Of a DNA stretch of 64,000 nucleotides, positions 24,779 to 38,180 are shown in pieces. Origin of the DNA: Nepenthes gracilis (Eukaryota > Streptophyta > Magnoliopsida > Caryophyllales > Nepenthaceae). Position numbers and translations under genes: made by a program. Location: positions 17,212,037 to 17,276,036 of the forward strand of contig BSYO01000004.1 of NCBI GenBank assembly GCA_033239525.1. Reading direction: 5' to 3'. The notes below the pieces were generated by a model. It saw only the letters and a list, made by a program, of their open reading frames with translations. It did not search any database and was not told the DNA's origin. Within the stretch, counting starts at the first letter, position 1; the number at the start of each line of letters is the position of its first letter.

Positions 24779-27135
24779 TGTGACGACCCGACTTTTAATA
24801 TCATCAAAAGCCGTCAACAATACTAATTCATATGATAAAATTATGAGTATAAAAATTTTTCTTTTCTTTTCATCAAACCTGAGATGCATTCTAAAGATTA
24901 GTAATTTCATAATTCCCAAAATGTCACGGAAACAAACTACATTCATAAGCAGCGGAAATAAAATTACAAGTTTCCCTCGATCTAAATAAACAAAACTCCA
25001 AAAAGAAACAAAAAGCTTGTCATAAAATTTACAAGAGTGAGCTTACAAGCCCAAGGCATACTCACATCGAAAACACAAGCATATAATCGAAATACAGATC
25101 ATAATATAACATAATAAATCATATCATTCCTTCTTTAGTTCATGTTCTTATCATCTTGTCTTTATCATTCGGAATTCATATCATCTTTAGGGACCTAAGG
25201 GAGCGGACAACATCGAGGACGGGTAAAACCTAAAGCCGTAATTATGCTCCCCGGGCGGGAGGTAATGCCTTTAACCCGACATACGGGGCCATAGTAAAGT
25301 CCTTGTGCCACCAAAAGGTCCCCTCCCGTGGCCCGGAGGCATCCTCGAGTGTCACTCCAATATCCTTCATCCATCTTTAACAGTTTAATGAGAACTCAAT
25401 TACTTGGTTCGTGTTCTTTATAAATCATAGTTCAAAAGTCGGAAGAACTTGCTGTCCATAATCCATAAGTTTTCTTGTTCTTTTCTCAAGTTCATAAAAT
25501 CTATTAAAGCCGAAGCTCATTTTCAAAAGAATCAGAAGTTCTTATTGAGGGAAGAACTTCATTAATTTCAAGTTCTTAATGAGAAAACAAGTCCTCAAAC
25601 CGAACAAAGCCGGAGTTCGTTATCTTAGTCAAAGCCGTATTCATTTCCTTTAATCATTGATGATTCTTTATTTACGAAGGATGGAGCACAATTACATTAT
25701 GCTCCAAAAGTTGGAAGTTCTTTAATCGGGGCCAAGTGCCTTTTCCTTTAAAAGACTTGGGCGATCTAAACGGACGGAGTGCTTTTGTTTACTAAATGGA
25801 GGGCCTTTTCTTTGTAAAACCGTAAAATCCAGTGCTAGAAATCGGATTTCACGATGTTCTCAATCCGGAGTGTTTTTCTAAAAATCCAGTGCTCAACTGA
25901 GTACTTTTCTTTTTAAACCGGAGTACTTAAAGGGACAGTGCCTCAACTACACTTCTCTTCCTTATTCCGGAGTGCTTTAAGGGACGGAGACGGAGCATAA
26001 AATTCATTAAAGGTCGGACTTCTCTTTTAATCAAAGGCTAAGTTTATTTCAAAATGAACTTTCTCCCGTATCAACGAAAGTACATTAGAAGAAGACGGAG
26101 CACATTTAAAGCCTAAGTTCTTTTGGACGGGGTCCTTTATTCAAACTGAAAGCCGGATAAAGGAAACGGAGTAACTTCTCTTTTACATGGGGACGGAGCT
26201 CTTTATTCTTAAAAGGGCCTAGGTTCAATTCTAAAACATGATATAATGGGACGGAGTACAAAAAGGCCGGAGTTCCTTATTCAAATCTCAAATCTTGGGA
26301 GGTCTTTTACCGTAGAAACAATACCGTAATGATTCATCCTAAGGCCTAATTTTCTTTTCGTAAACATGCATTGGGCAAAGTTCATAATTATTGGTAGTAA
26401 ATCATAACGAAATCCAACATCATGCATAACCTTTAAACATGCATTTCGGTGTGTGAACACTTATTAATAACATAAATAAAACATGAACTTTATAAATAGG
26501 GGTGAGTATCTTGCCCAAGTTCTTCACTACTTTTCCTTAGAGTTTCAACCTTCTACTTCTGAGAGTTTTCTAGTGGTGCCTTATTTTTGACCCTAAGGCT
26601 CTTATTTATAGTCCTAGGTTTTGGAGGCCCTCATTTATCATCTTTCCCTACTTTCCATACTTTATAAATAATTTTTACCTTTCCCATCATTTTCCAAAAT
26701 GCATTGAATTCATTAAAAGTTATCTTTCCCATACATCTACCTAACAAAGTATAAATGCCAAGGGCATTTCTCTCGTAATTTGAGATTCATCAAATGCCGA
26801 GTGCATTTTCGTAAATTCAGCGGAGTGTTAGGTCGCGTTTGAATCCGGGCTGCTTTCACAATTACGCGATTTCACTCACATCGGAGCTCATTTACTAAGG
26901 CCCAATCCGCCTACATTCCACCCCAAATTGCGTTGGCTGAAAGCAACATGTCCCTCAATAACTTTAACTTCCAAGGGAAGTCCGATTTCCTTTCGGTCAA
27001 CTTTGCGTTGACCGGTTGATGAAGGAAAACATTTTCCTTTGACATCCGATCTCCTTTTAACAAATTTCGGTCAACTGCGTTGACGGTATAAGATTACTAA
27101 CCCTTTTTAGATTTTACAAAATTTGGGTTGTTACA
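24779..27135 (-). mobile_element. 3' LTR (family C) of a nested minus-strand gypsy element
   Basis: TGTGACGACCC at the left, gggttgTTACA at the right, then an inverted PPT (atctcccctacttat, 27136-27150); 2357 bp. It belongs to the same family as the solo LTR 2662-5956. Inverted TATA box (TATAAATAAG on the minus strand) near 26600 and an inverted donor-like gcaagata at about 26513. The interior lies to the right, and the other LTR survives only in mixed form at about 29820-31116. Confidence 0.85.
25590..26280. repeat. Degenerate CGGAGTT-type minisatellite
   Basis: Imperfect units around (a)cggagt(t/g)c(t)ttt, more decayed than in the sister solo LTR. Confidence 0.6.
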
Positions 27136-27751
27136 ATCTCCCCTACTTATAAAAATTTCGGCCTCAAATTTAGAATAAATATACTAATTGAGAAACAAAT
27201 GAAGTTATCCTCGGTGTGTGAATGATTCTTCCAAAGCACTTTTATTAGAGAGATTGATTTGGTGCGTAATTTACCGTAAGATTTCCCTTTGTCCATACTC
27301 AATTACATGAGTAGGATCATGTACATACTTTGAAGCATGGAACATGAAACTATCATGTACTTCCGCCAAATCGGAGGTAGTGCTAATCGGTAAGCCACTT
27401 CTCCAACCCTTTCCAAGATTGCAAAGGGTCCAATAAAACGAGGCTTAAATTTTCCTTTGACCCCAAATAACTTTCCCTTATAATTTCCCTTTAAGAACAC
27501 AAAATCACCCTCCTCAAATTTTAATTTCTTCTTCGGTCGGCATAACTCTTTTGTCTACTTGAGTTTTCTCATGCACTATTTTGACCTTTCGAATCTCCTT
27601 CATAATGTCGAATTATCTACATTTTCTCCATACAAAGCATAGCCATGCCAATGCTATCTATTATTATAAGCAAATTCTAAAAAGCATCATTCCTTTTTAT
27701 TTCCAAAACCGAGGCCCTCAACATTTAGAATGCGGATAGTCCGTTCGATAT
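27136..27751 (-). pseudogene. pol: Integrase C-terminal fragment of the nested element
   Basis: The minus strand at 27500-27303 reads KGKFKPRFIGPFAILERVGE and AYRLALPP, the GPY/F module at the integrase C-terminus, as in the autonomous copy near 48720-48800. The following residues are out of frame. Right after the LTR comes the PPT, so the gene order fits a gypsy pol ending beside the 3' LTR. Only the last part of pol is present as continuous sequence; left of 27303 the frame is broken. Confidence 0.75.
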
Positions 27752-30700
27752 GAATGAAATTTTCTTCCAACCAAATCGAATAAGGATCAATAGAGAAAAT
27801 TTTCAAAAACAAATTTATCCGTGATTGCCAAAAAAGTTGACTCAACAATCACCCAAATAGCATCATGCTTCTTGGTGTCATTGGTATAATAGATTTCCAG
27901 CTAATGGCATTGGTTGTAAATTCATTTACTTGTACATACAAGGATCAAAACCCCTTCATTTTCCACAGGTGGATCGTATAAGGACGATGGGCTTCCTTAA
28001 GAATTTTCTCCCAAATTTTCCCACATAACCGATTTTTAAATCTCAAATCGATTCTTTATCTAACGTGATCTTTACTAGAAAAGAATCTTTCGTTTGACAC
28101 CCCTTTAACTTAATGCCATAAATTCATACACATTAATTCTAGCTAGCAACCCGGGCTGCCTAACATTCAATTAAACCAAAACTTGGAGTTCCTTCGAGAG
28201 AACAAATACTTTAGACTCTTGGGTTTCTTTCACCATATAAGTAATGCCTCCAGTTTTTAATGCAAATCGAATACTCGTGGGTTGGGTAATTCTTTACATG
28301 GTTTCAACATGAAAGCAATTACTCTAAACTTGCAATAAACATGGATAAATACAAAATGGTCTAACCATACGAACTTGGCATCCTTCTTAGTTAATTGAGT
28401 GAGAGGCACAATCATAGGAAACATTTTACAATAGCATCCACTTTCATAGGGTCTTGTGTCCAAGGAATCATTTACTTCCAACATGTATCAACATCATTTT
28501 AAACAACCGATGCCCCTCGTAATCCGAGTAAATGTTCCTCGTGTTCTTTTTCACACCTATAAATAAATACGCAAGAGGAAATGGAAAAAAACGAAAAACA
28601 ACGTCAACCCGGGCATTACACTTGTCCATGGCCTATATCCTCTCTCTGATCTATGATACCTTGGATCTAAGATCAATTTTTGAAAATATGGTGTGGATTG
28701 ATAACAAGTCATTTCCCCTTCTCCTCTTCTCTTCTTCCTCTTTCTTCCTCTCTCTACACCAAATTCTATCTCACGCCTGGGCGGCAAACTGTAAATCATC
28801 GGTGAATACATCTTCAAATTCTCGCTTCACCGAATTTCCTTAGTTTTTCCTTTTCAAAAGCTAGATAAGCTTGCATTCATCATTTATCAAATGCCTAGCA
28901 TGAAGAGCCAAATAAAGCGGGATGCTTCCTTTATTCGAACCTGTGGAAAGGCCTGTTTCGAGGAATGGTGAATTCTACTCTTTTCGAAACAATCAATTCT
29001 AGCTAACCGGTCCATCCCCAAAATAGCATCAAAGTCTTTCATTTTTAAAGAATTCATTTACTTTTATCGGGCAAAAAACCATTAAGGGAAGGGTTATGCA
29101 CATGGGAAACAAAAGAATGCGTGGATCGAGACCAAAGAGTACGTGACCCTTCTACCACTTCGTAGACTCTTGAGCAAATACTTTAGGCGCGTGGACTTAA
29201 CTCATTGTTTAGCGGCCGGACTAATCGATCATATGCCCCAATTATAACAAACTCCTAGCAAGGCTTTCCACCATGTGATCTCCCGCACACATCATCATAC
29301 ATCATTAGCCTGCTCTCCTTCTGTTCCCCCTTGATGGGTCTCGCCTTCTTAGAAGGCAAAGTCCTTTGTCTGGACATTGCTCCCTCTCCGTGTAGCTTTA
29401 GGCGCACATTTCAATCTGGAAAGGTGTCTTAATCATCTCGTAATCTCGAAAAAAATCCCTTCTCTCCTCATCTTCCACCATGAAAGGGGCATAACGAGAT
29501 AATTTGATTTTCCCGCCTTAGGCGAAGGAATTCATCCTCCTCGCGTTTTTCTTTCTCCCGCTAATCTCCCGATTCGATTTTAAAAACTCTTTTACCCCAT
29601 TTCCCGCCAACCATTCTGTCCCAAATCTTTCCATAATTCGGCCTTGAAATAGATCATGTGGATTTCATTTCAAACATCCTTTTCTGATGGACCTCACCGG
29701 TTGATTATATAACCCTAATAAGTCATGATTAACAATTTCGTTAGTCAATTATTCCAAAGGTAACTATTGTAATGGTTATTGTCCCAAAGAAAACCACACT
29801 CTTCTCTAACTTATCCTAACATTTCCAATCTTGATTTTAATATCATCAAAAGCCGTTTTCATTCTTTTCGATCAAACACGAGATGCATAAAGATTAGTAA
29901 TTTCATAATTCCCAAAATGTCACGGAACAAACTCCTTAAACAAAACTGAACTTTCTAATCCATTCCTCCCATATCTTTTGAACACAATTCACCTATTTTA
30001 ACTTATAACATTCACATTCCTTCTTTAGTTCCTATCATCTTGTCTTTATCAATCATCAAGGGGCCCGGACAACATCGAGGACGGGTTGTGTGCTACCCCA
30101 CAACCTAAACCGTATCCTCATTATGCTCCCCCGGGCGGGAGGTAATGCCTTTAACCGACATACGGGGCCATAGTCCAAAGTCCTTGTGCCACGAGTTTGG
30201 CCCGGGAGAACTGTCAAATATCATCCATCTTTAATTTAATGAGAACTCCCCCATTGGCCATATATCATAATTTCATCCTCAAATCCATAAGTTTTCTTGT
30301 TGAAAAATCTATTAAAGCAAAATTCTTATTGAATTATTAATTTCCGCAATCTCCCAAGCATCCCCAATCACCTCCTCAAAGACACAATTACATTATGAAA
30401 AGTTATTCTTTAAAAACTTCAAGCATTGAATTATAAACGGACTTAATGCTTGTTTCACAATCCGGAGGGGCCTTTTCTTTGTAAAACCGTTAAAATCCAG
30501 TGCTAGAAATCGTTTCATTCTATCAAAACCTAAATTCTCCTCCTTATGGGGATAAGCTTTAAATTTCCCAAGATAATTCATCACAATCACTTATTTACTC
30601 CCACATTTCTTTTACATGGGACGGAGCTCTTTATTCTTAAAAGGGCAGAGTTCAATTCTAAACATAAGGGAGTATAATGGGACGAGTACTTGTTCCTTAT

Positions 30701-31116
30701 TCAAATCAAGGAGTACAAATGGGAGGTCTTTAAAAAACTTTTCATGATTCATCCTAAATTTACCAAGTTTGAGGGCAAAATTCTTTAAACATGCAATCTA
30801 TTAATTCAACATAAATAAAACATGACTTACTTTATAACATAGGGGTGAGTATCTTGCTACACTTCACTACTTTTCCTTAGAGTTTCAGCCTTCTACTTGA
30901 AAATTTTTACCCTAATTTTAAGTCTAGGTTTTGAGCATTCTCTTTCCTAACCTTAAATTCCTATAATCGGTGGTAACCATCTAAATTCTTCTAGCGTTTC
31001 CAAATCATCTCATTGATTAAACGGTTATCTCCATTTAAAATCAACTTTGACCGGATTTGATGAAGGAAAATATTTTTCCTTTGAATTTTTTTTAGATTTT
31101 ACAAATTTGGGTTGTT
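27752..31116. other. Two-track interleaved sequence (likely merged copies)
   Basis: Blocks of about 15-60 bp alternate between track A and track B. Track A equals 23496-24778 followed by 31122-31210 (the host element without the insertion). Track B is the nested element (pol, then LTR equivalent to 24790-27120). Both run in order. Track A examples: 27803 equals 23525; 28326 equals 23860; 28481 equals 23908; 29699 equals 24330; 29948-30005 equals 24456-24513 with one mismatch; 30540-30576 equals 24740-24778. Track B examples: 29897 equals 24894; 30084 onward equals the 25200 block; 30608 equals 26184. The uninterrupted target appears at 30570-30603. Confidence 0.9.
28257..28484 (-). pseudogene. 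pol: RT/RNase H junction fragment inside the interleaved region
   Basis: On the minus strand PLTQLTKKDAKFVW is the segment just after the reverse transcriptase domain of Ty3 elements (compare the autonomous copy near 47040-47085). Flanking residues are unrelated because blocks of LTR sequence are spliced in. Treat it only as proof that track B carries pol. Confidence 0.7.
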
Positions 31117-31121
31117 ATAAT
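31117..31121. repeat. Right target-site duplication (ataat) of the nested element
   Basis: ataat here and at 24774-24778 flank the nested element. The LTR end reads gttgtt without the final aca, so the border is slightly damaged. Confidence 0.7.
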
Positions 31122-33310
31122 TCATCACAATCACTTATTTACTCCCATTTACGATACTTGGAAAAAACTTCACACTAATTTACCAAGTTTGAGGGCAATC
31201 AAATCTATTAATTCCTGGCTGACTTAGCTCAGTACTAAATCGGTTGAAAATTCTTACTTTAATTTATGCTAAGTCAAGTTCCTAAAGAAATCATCTCCAA
31301 ATTTTGAGCATTAATCATAATCTTTCTAACAAAGACACACCAAATTCATTAACTACTTTTTCAACTTAACTCGAAACCTCAAACAGCTGAAAGTTCTTGC
31401 TTAATCCTACCTTAAGTCTAGAAGAGAAATATTCCTTCTGAGCCTCAGATTGAACTTCATCATATGTGGGTTTGCCACATTTTCATTGTGCTACTCTAAG
31501 TATTTATCTAAATATGAATCATCCGGTTATAATTTGCTACTATATCAAATTTAACTTAACTCCCAAAACTCCCTGATCATGTTTCAATTAAGATTTTGGC
31601 ACAAACTTCAAATCGCAAACAACCTCAAAATCGAAATACCTTATATCCTCAAATTACAACCAGATTAGAAACTACAATTAAAATTATCACCCAAAGATTT
31701 ATTACAGCTTTAGGTCATTACCCAAAATCTCAAAATCCAAATACTTAGAAACCTCAGAATCTTGTTGGCATACCGATGGGCTATCTAATTTAATCTAAAC
31801 ACGTTCTCCATAATTATAATACAAGTGAATCGTCCCGAAACAAAACCATTGGGATTTCTCGTTTCAAAATTTCATAGCTCTAATACTTTGAATACGTTTC
31901 TATCTCCCAATTTAAGAAAATGACCCCCCTATTGTCCAAGAATTTGAACATATTCGCAATTTTTCCTTTCACATCTCCTACAAAACTCCGAAAGCATGCT
32001 GAGTCTAAAAACTCTTAGCATCAATTATCAGCATTAAGGCCAAATTTCTTAAAGACGCTAAGGTTTCTACCAGCAGTCCTTAAATGGGTCTATTCATTCG
32101 CAATATCGTAAGATTGTTTCTTTATTTATGATACAACTATTATAACCCTTGAAACTATCCGATATTAGCTACTTCCAAGGCAACATCCCTAAGTTCCCAA
32201 AGTGGAGATCCTAACTATTAATTTTGATGCACTGGCGGAATAATTCTAACTATGAACATTTTTTCCACTTATATGGGGATAGTCACCTATCACAACACCA
32301 GAATAGAAAAATTCTAACCTCCTCAAAATATTACCTGCTATATTAACTTATTAGACCCATCAATGATGTCATCTCAATATGGACCCAAATATGGCTGAAG
32401 GATCCATCCCATAAAATTCACGGACACCCACAAAAATTCAAAACCCATATAGCGCTTTCGAACTTTGTAGCAATCATACCTTTACCCGAATACTGCTGCG
32501 GCAAAATTTTATTTTATTTTTTTAATCATCCATAATCGACATGTTATGGAGACGGGTCGATCTTAGAAATCACCTATTCATTTATTGTGCCCACTTATCA
32601 ATTGATTAATCCTTCATGTAACCAATTACTCAATCAACCATAACAATCTCATCAGTTTATCCTACTTCCTAGAGGTTTTAAGGTATCCACAACAATACCT
32701 AGCCAATGCTCCTTTAATTCCATACAAAATCCTCAGAGGCTAATGTCAATTTCAACTGACTCCAAATCATCCAATAAAACAAGTCGGCTTGATCTTTTCT
32801 TTTGAATATATATATATCCTTAAAACGTTTCATAGTTAGATTTCTTAATGCCCATCAACTGACTCAAAGGGGCTGGTCTTGTTACTAATTGGATTTAACA
32901 TCTATTCTCGGTGCAATTAGGTTTGCCTCTTATTCAAAATTCACAACCTGATTGAAAGGTATAATATCCTATCAATACCTTTCGCATCAACATCTACGAA
33001 CACCTTTTTTAATTCTGATGGATTCGCATTACCCAAAAATTCATGCACTTAATCACTATGAATTGATCCTAAATTGGTATCCTTAAACTTACTTTTCCGA
33101 AATCGGCTCCAAGTTACATAGACCTCAAGCCACCAATTCCACTTATCCGCCATACTGACTAGATTGATCCACTGTCCCTTTTAGGACCTCAATCCAGAAT
33201 GATCAAGCCTAAACTTTGAACCAAAACTGATTACCCTAAACCTTGAATCACATCAAAATCACCCATGTTCAACAACACCAAGTACATAATCATACGGTTC
33301 CCATTCACCA
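31122..33310 (-). mobile_element. Pol-less interior of the minus-strand element
   Basis: No frame or pol motif on either strand. About 31760-31810 matches, inverted, 1085-1210. The spacing from its PPT (about 860 bp without the nested element) equals that of the first copy. The region at about 32640-32790 resembles 39361-39470. It joins the gag remnant at about 33310, so the pol of an autonomous relative is replaced by this conserved non-coding stretch. Confidence 0.7.
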
Positions 33311-33791
33311 CAATCTCATAAATTCTGCTCCTTCTAATCTCGGAGACTGGATGGGAAGTACTTCTCTAGAAAGGCATCCTCAAATATCTCCCTGGTAATG
33401 ACATCATCAGGCACTCCCATTGCCCTCTTCTGCATATCCCACCAACTATCAATTTCACCTTCAAGTTTATACACCACAAAGGTGACCTTTTCCAATCGGT
33501 ACAGCCAATCACAGCGAATATCTTCTTCATCCTTTTCAACCACACGTCTGCTTCAGCCAGATCAGGCTTTCCTAGGAAGCCCGGTGCTTGCTCCGCAATG
33601 AATCTATCATATGTCGCAGGGCCAAGAAGTGTTGGAGCTAGCTCGGGTGCAAGAATTGAAGCCATATGTTTTCGCTCGACAGATTCTACAATATTGGTCA
33701 TCCTCTCTAACAGATCAATATAAGCGGCCTCTCTGTCATAGGGCGTGTTAGCATCACCGCGGTCATTCCTTCTACCTCTTCTACTTGCCAT
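33311..33791 (-). pseudogene. gag: gag N-terminal half, frameshifted
   Basis: The minus-strand ATG at 33791 starts MASRRGRRNDRG, then YIDLLERMTNIVESVERKHM and YDRFIAEQAPGFLGKP. A frameshift near 33500 moves to a second frame that reads VVYKLEGEIDSWWDMQKRAM and EDAFLEKYFPSSLRD, the retrotransposon gag domain. The reading stops there, before the zinc knuckle, where the non-coding interior begins. ATG context tataggATGGC matches the autonomous gag at 44641. Structural protein of virus-like particles; not functional here. Confidence 0.9.
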
Positions 33792-34025
33792 CCTATAATC
33801 AAGGTAAGCACAAAGTTATAAGGGCAAGGATTCAATGGAATGAGAAAGAAATATTCAACAGCTTTAAGAAATTTCCAACCTAGCCTAAGAACCAATCTCT
33901 TAAGGGTCTTAGTTGCCTTAACTTTCTCAACTTATTCCTATGGGGATTCTGTTAAGAGATTCAATCCTATGCTTCCTCTTTTCGGTCAATCAATTCCTAA
34001 GGCATCTCAACTTTCCAATACAAAA
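33792..34025 (-). mobile_element. gag leader with decayed PBS
   Basis: Collinear with 44407-44640 reversed (ggcatctcaactttccaatacaaaa next to the LTR). The PBS reads ttttgtattggaaag on the minus strand instead of ttggtatcagag. Confidence 0.7.
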
Positions 34026-34826
34026 TGTGACGGAATGGATTTTTTTTCCTCAAAAGCTTCCATCAAGACAGGAACAGGATTAACGGTACTAAAATATAAG
34101 GCAAGACTTCTACAGAAATTTCGGTAGAGTCTCCTTTGTAACTGGATGAAAATCCGAAAATACAACTTGTATGATCAACTATTACAAGCACACAACTATC
34201 AATTATCCACAATTCTTCCTACAACATGCATACACAGGATCACATGTGCCATCTATGGTATAAATCTTTAAAAGCGTTAACTATGCTAATAGTTCAATAA
34301 CAAGATGCCGTCTAGGACGTGTACAGTATATCCAAAAGTTTAGAGTGGAAGCTAAACTAATAACCTGCAAAAGCATATTTTTTCCTTTTTACTATCTACA
34401 CATCATATGCATTCTATATAAAATCCACATGTGCATAGTCATCCATAGACACAAGATCAGTATACAAAATCACAAGGTCAGCTAAGTCTTTACGTCAACA
34501 GGCTCTCTCAATATAGCTCCAAAAAGCTTGGGTCCTCAAAAGTCTTCAGAATTTCCTTTGGTCACTTTTTTTCTCGATGGGCACTAACTCTATTGTCTCA
34601 TCTGGAGGGAAAAAAATAATAAAACAATGAGTCAGGGCTAAGCAAGGTACATGTATATGAACGGTAAAACCGTGATACAGAATGATCATATAACTGTACA
34701 GAAACAGAACGAATAAACAAAACATAATCTAGAAAACAGAGAAGACATACTTTGAAGATGTTAAACCTCATAATTCAGAAATTAGTAATCGGTAAACTGT
34801 AAACTGTAATCGGTACACTGTAAATG
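34026..34826 (-). mobile_element. Truncated 5' LTR (family A relative)
   Basis: TGTGACGGAATGG onward matches 22147-22930. It stops abruptly at about 34826 inside the short AT-rich repeat, where family B interior begins. No TSD, so the right end was lost by deletion or recombination. Confidence 0.85.
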
Positions 34827-35154
34827 CACCATCTTCCTTTCGACCCCACAACCTATCACTAATATTAGCAGTTCCCATCTAAAAGCCACTATTAATAGTT
34901 TTAAGACATTTCGCCTTAAGCTAGCTAATTGAATTAAATAATCACTCTTAACTTGGTACAGGGCTAGCTTAATTACCAAACACCTCTATTTACTTATTCG
35001 ATCATTCATAACTTATCCCAAACTTAATTAGTGCTAACACCTTAAGTCATAACAGATGGCTAATTATAATCATCCTTTGATTCAACTTACCCTATCCTAA
35101 GCTTCCGCTTTTCGATCAATCAATCCTAAGGCATCTCAACTCTCTGATACCAAT
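34827..35154 (-). mobile_element. Interior fragment with PBS (family B)
   Basis: Nearly identical to 40500-40827. It ends with an inverted PBS ctctgataccaat (35142-35154) beside the LTR at 35155. Confidence 0.85.
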
Positions 35155-38100
35155 TGTGACGGAACGGATTTTTTTTTTTATTTCATCATTCATAACACAA
35201 TTGAAAATCCAACTAAACCAATTGGGTGCAACACAGGATCACAGATGCCATCTAGGACCCACATACTTTTAACCATAATAAGTATAGCGGAAGTTATTCT
35301 AACACTTACGGAAGCATTCATATTCATTCCAAGATATTCTTTTCCGAGTACATAACCAAAATGTTTAACCATAGAAGTCCATCAAGTCATTACAATAATA
35401 TTTCTCCAAAATAAGCTTCTTAGGTCTTTAATCCTTCAGACAAGCTCTAATCACTCCAACTCGTCAGGCACAAGCTTTAAAGCTTCATCTGTAGGGGGAA
35501 AACATAAAACAGTGAGCCGAGACCCAGCAAGGTACATGCATATGAACTGTAAAACGGTTATGCCAAAACGATCACATAACCATGCAGAACCAGAACGTTT
35601 AATCAAAACATCATCTGGAAAAATAGTAAAGACACACTATAACGATATTAAATCTCATGCTTCATAAATTATTATACTATAGACTGTAAAACAATAATTA
35701 TAAACTTTACTGATGCATGGTAAAACTGAAAACAATACTCTATACTGTTCACTGTATACGATTCATTATCATCTTTTCATTGATGATACTCTATCATCTT
35801 TTCACTATACAATACATTTTCATCTTTTACTGTGATATATCTTAACAATTTCAGACCCTGCCAGTGTACCCTACTAGCTGAGGGGGTGAATGATCGAGGA
35901 TAGATTGTGTTCGGTCCACATAATCAAAGGCCTATCATGTCATATATATCCCATCCCGAGGGATATCTGTACTGTGTGCCACCCGAAGGTCGGCCTATGT
36001 TCCTCCTAGCTTAACGCCCTTGAGGACAGGGCGGACCATGAATCGCTCCATGGACAGAGCTATCCTCGATTACCATCGAAAAGTCCTAAGGTATGCCGGA
36101 GAACCTATCCGGACTGTAGTCAGTCCAGGGTCCTAAAATAACTGTAACGGAAACCATTTTCTTATCGAAAATCCCTTTTTGAACTCAAACTTTCATAATA
36201 TATCTTCAGCTATTTTTAAGTATACATGAAAATTTCCTCGGTATCGGTATATATTTTCGAAAACAATTATATTTGGGGCCGGTTTAGATTTTTATCAAGG
36301 AAGGGCCGGAGCTCTTTTCTTGTTAGGGGAGTCGGTTTCATTTTCAGTACAAAGCTGGGTTTCATTTTCAGTACAAAAAGCCGAAGTTCTTTTTCTCAAA
36401 ATGCCGGACTACTCAAAAAGCCAGAGTGTTCAAAAGCCGGAGTGCCCAGAAGTCAGAGTGCTTTTTCTCAAAAAGCCGAAGTTCTTTGTTTTTCAATGGA
36501 CGGAGTGCTTTTCCTTTAAAACCGGGGTACAAATTCCTTTTTAAAAAGCCGGAAGTGAAATTCCTTTAAAACCGGAGTTCGTTTTCTTCTTAAGGCCGGA
36601 GTTCTTTCTTTCATAAAGGCGGAGTGCGTAAACTCAAAACCCGGAGTTCTTTCTTTCATAAAGACGGAGTGCATAAACTCAAAAGCCGGAGTTCTTTCTT
36701 TCATAAAGACGGAGTGCGTAAACTCAAAAGCCGGAGTTCTTTCTTTCTTAAAGACGGAGTGCGTAAACTCAAAATCCGGAGTTCTTTCTTTCATAAAGGC
36801 GGGGTGCGTAAATTCAAAAGTCGGAGTTCTTTCTTTCATAAAAACCGGAGTTCATTATAAAGCTAGAGTTTATTTCTCTTGAAAAACGGAATTTATTAAA
36901 AGCCGAAGTTCATTAAAGCCAGAATTCATTTAAAGGGCAGAGTTCATTTAAAAGAAGGAGTTCATTAAAGCCGGAGTTCTTTTTCTTTATTAGGGCTAGA
37001 GTTCATTTTGGACGGAGTATTTTTAAAGGTCGAAGCTTATATATCCGGAGTACTTTTCACTGAAGGACAGAGTGCTTTTTTTCATTATGGGAAACCCGAA
37101 CTGATTCTTTATCAAGGAGAAACCAAACTTAATTTTCATTAATGGAAAAACTGAACTTCTTTTAGGCATGCGGTTAACAGAAATTCTTTTTTTTTACTCA
37201 ATGATCAGGACAAACATCGTACCTATAACATATACTTATCCAGAATCAGATATACTTGCAATGAAACATGCATATACTTGTATTAATCTTGATCTTAAAA
37301 TCAGATATCCAGGACTGATTCTTTCGTATACTTGCAATATTCTTAAAACATGAATTCAAAAGCAAAGGTCCAAGTACACTTGCACTGGTGACTCAAATTT
37401 TTTCCCTCCTTGCCTGACAGTCGGTTTTTACCGTCTTGGAGCTCTCTCCTTCACTCCCTTCTCTTGGCTTGTATTTTGCCCCAGCTTCAACCTCGTTGCC
37501 GGTATTTATAGAGGAGGGGTTCGGTGGAGTAAGTGGGGCAGGTAACTTACTTCGGTACTTTTTCTCAGAGGGTAGGTGGGGTAACTAGATTAGTTTACCT
37601 ACTCCATTTGATCGCCGCCTAGTTGAATTCTGACTAAACCCTAAAGTTTTATTTTTGTCTTTAGTTGTATTAATTTATTCCGGCCAACTGCTCCTCATTT
37701 ATTGCCAATGCTGCCGGTCTTAATTTTTGTAAACCCTTCAAGAAATCCGGTCAACTCTTCAATTCCGGTCAACATCTCCAAATCCGGTCAACTCTTCCAA
37801 TCCGGTCAACTTCTTATTATTCACTCCGTCCATCACCTTTTTATAAACTTCGGATTTCTTCTCCACAATTCTACTCCGGCTTCACCAACACACAAAACCA
37901 CTCCAGACTTCAAGGCCACTTCGGCCTCTCTTCACACAATTCACTCCGATCATTTCATGAAGTGCTCCGGCCTTCAGTGGCTTTAAGAGACCAAAAAGGC
38001 AACTCCGGTCTCCAAGTGGCGCAAACCACTTCCGGTCCTTAAATCACTCCGGCATCATGGGACACAAAATCATTCCTCCTTTCATGAATCACTCCAGATT

Positions 38101-38180
38101 TCATCCTTATCAAAATACTCTAGTATTAAGTTGGGATATTTTCTTCCGATTTTTAGGCTTTTTGATTTTGGGATCTCACA
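35155..38180 (-). mobile_element. Family B LTR shared by two interiors
   Basis: TGTGACGGAACGG to GGGATCTCACA, 3026 bp. To its left is a PBS (so it acts as a 5' LTR). To its right, at 38181, is a PPT (so it also acts as a 3' LTR). On the minus strand it has a TATA box (tataaata, near 37500-37510), a donor-like gcaagtgt at about 37377 and an acceptor at about 35492. The conserved hairpins lie at 35900-36065. Confidence 0.9.
36290..37130. repeat. CGGAGTTC minisatellite with a 45-bp higher-order unit
   Basis: cggagttctttctttcataaag...gtgcgtaaactcaaaa repeats every 45 bp from 36597 to about 36840 (five units); flanking units are shorter and irregular. Because 45 is a multiple of three, the array stays open in several frames and yields 15-residue repeat peptides on both strands. 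Confidence 0.9.

Noticed and set aside
36290..37130. Regularly spaced repeats considered as a CRISPR array
   Set aside because: Units are imperfect, there are no unique spacers or cas genes, and the setting is a plant LTR.
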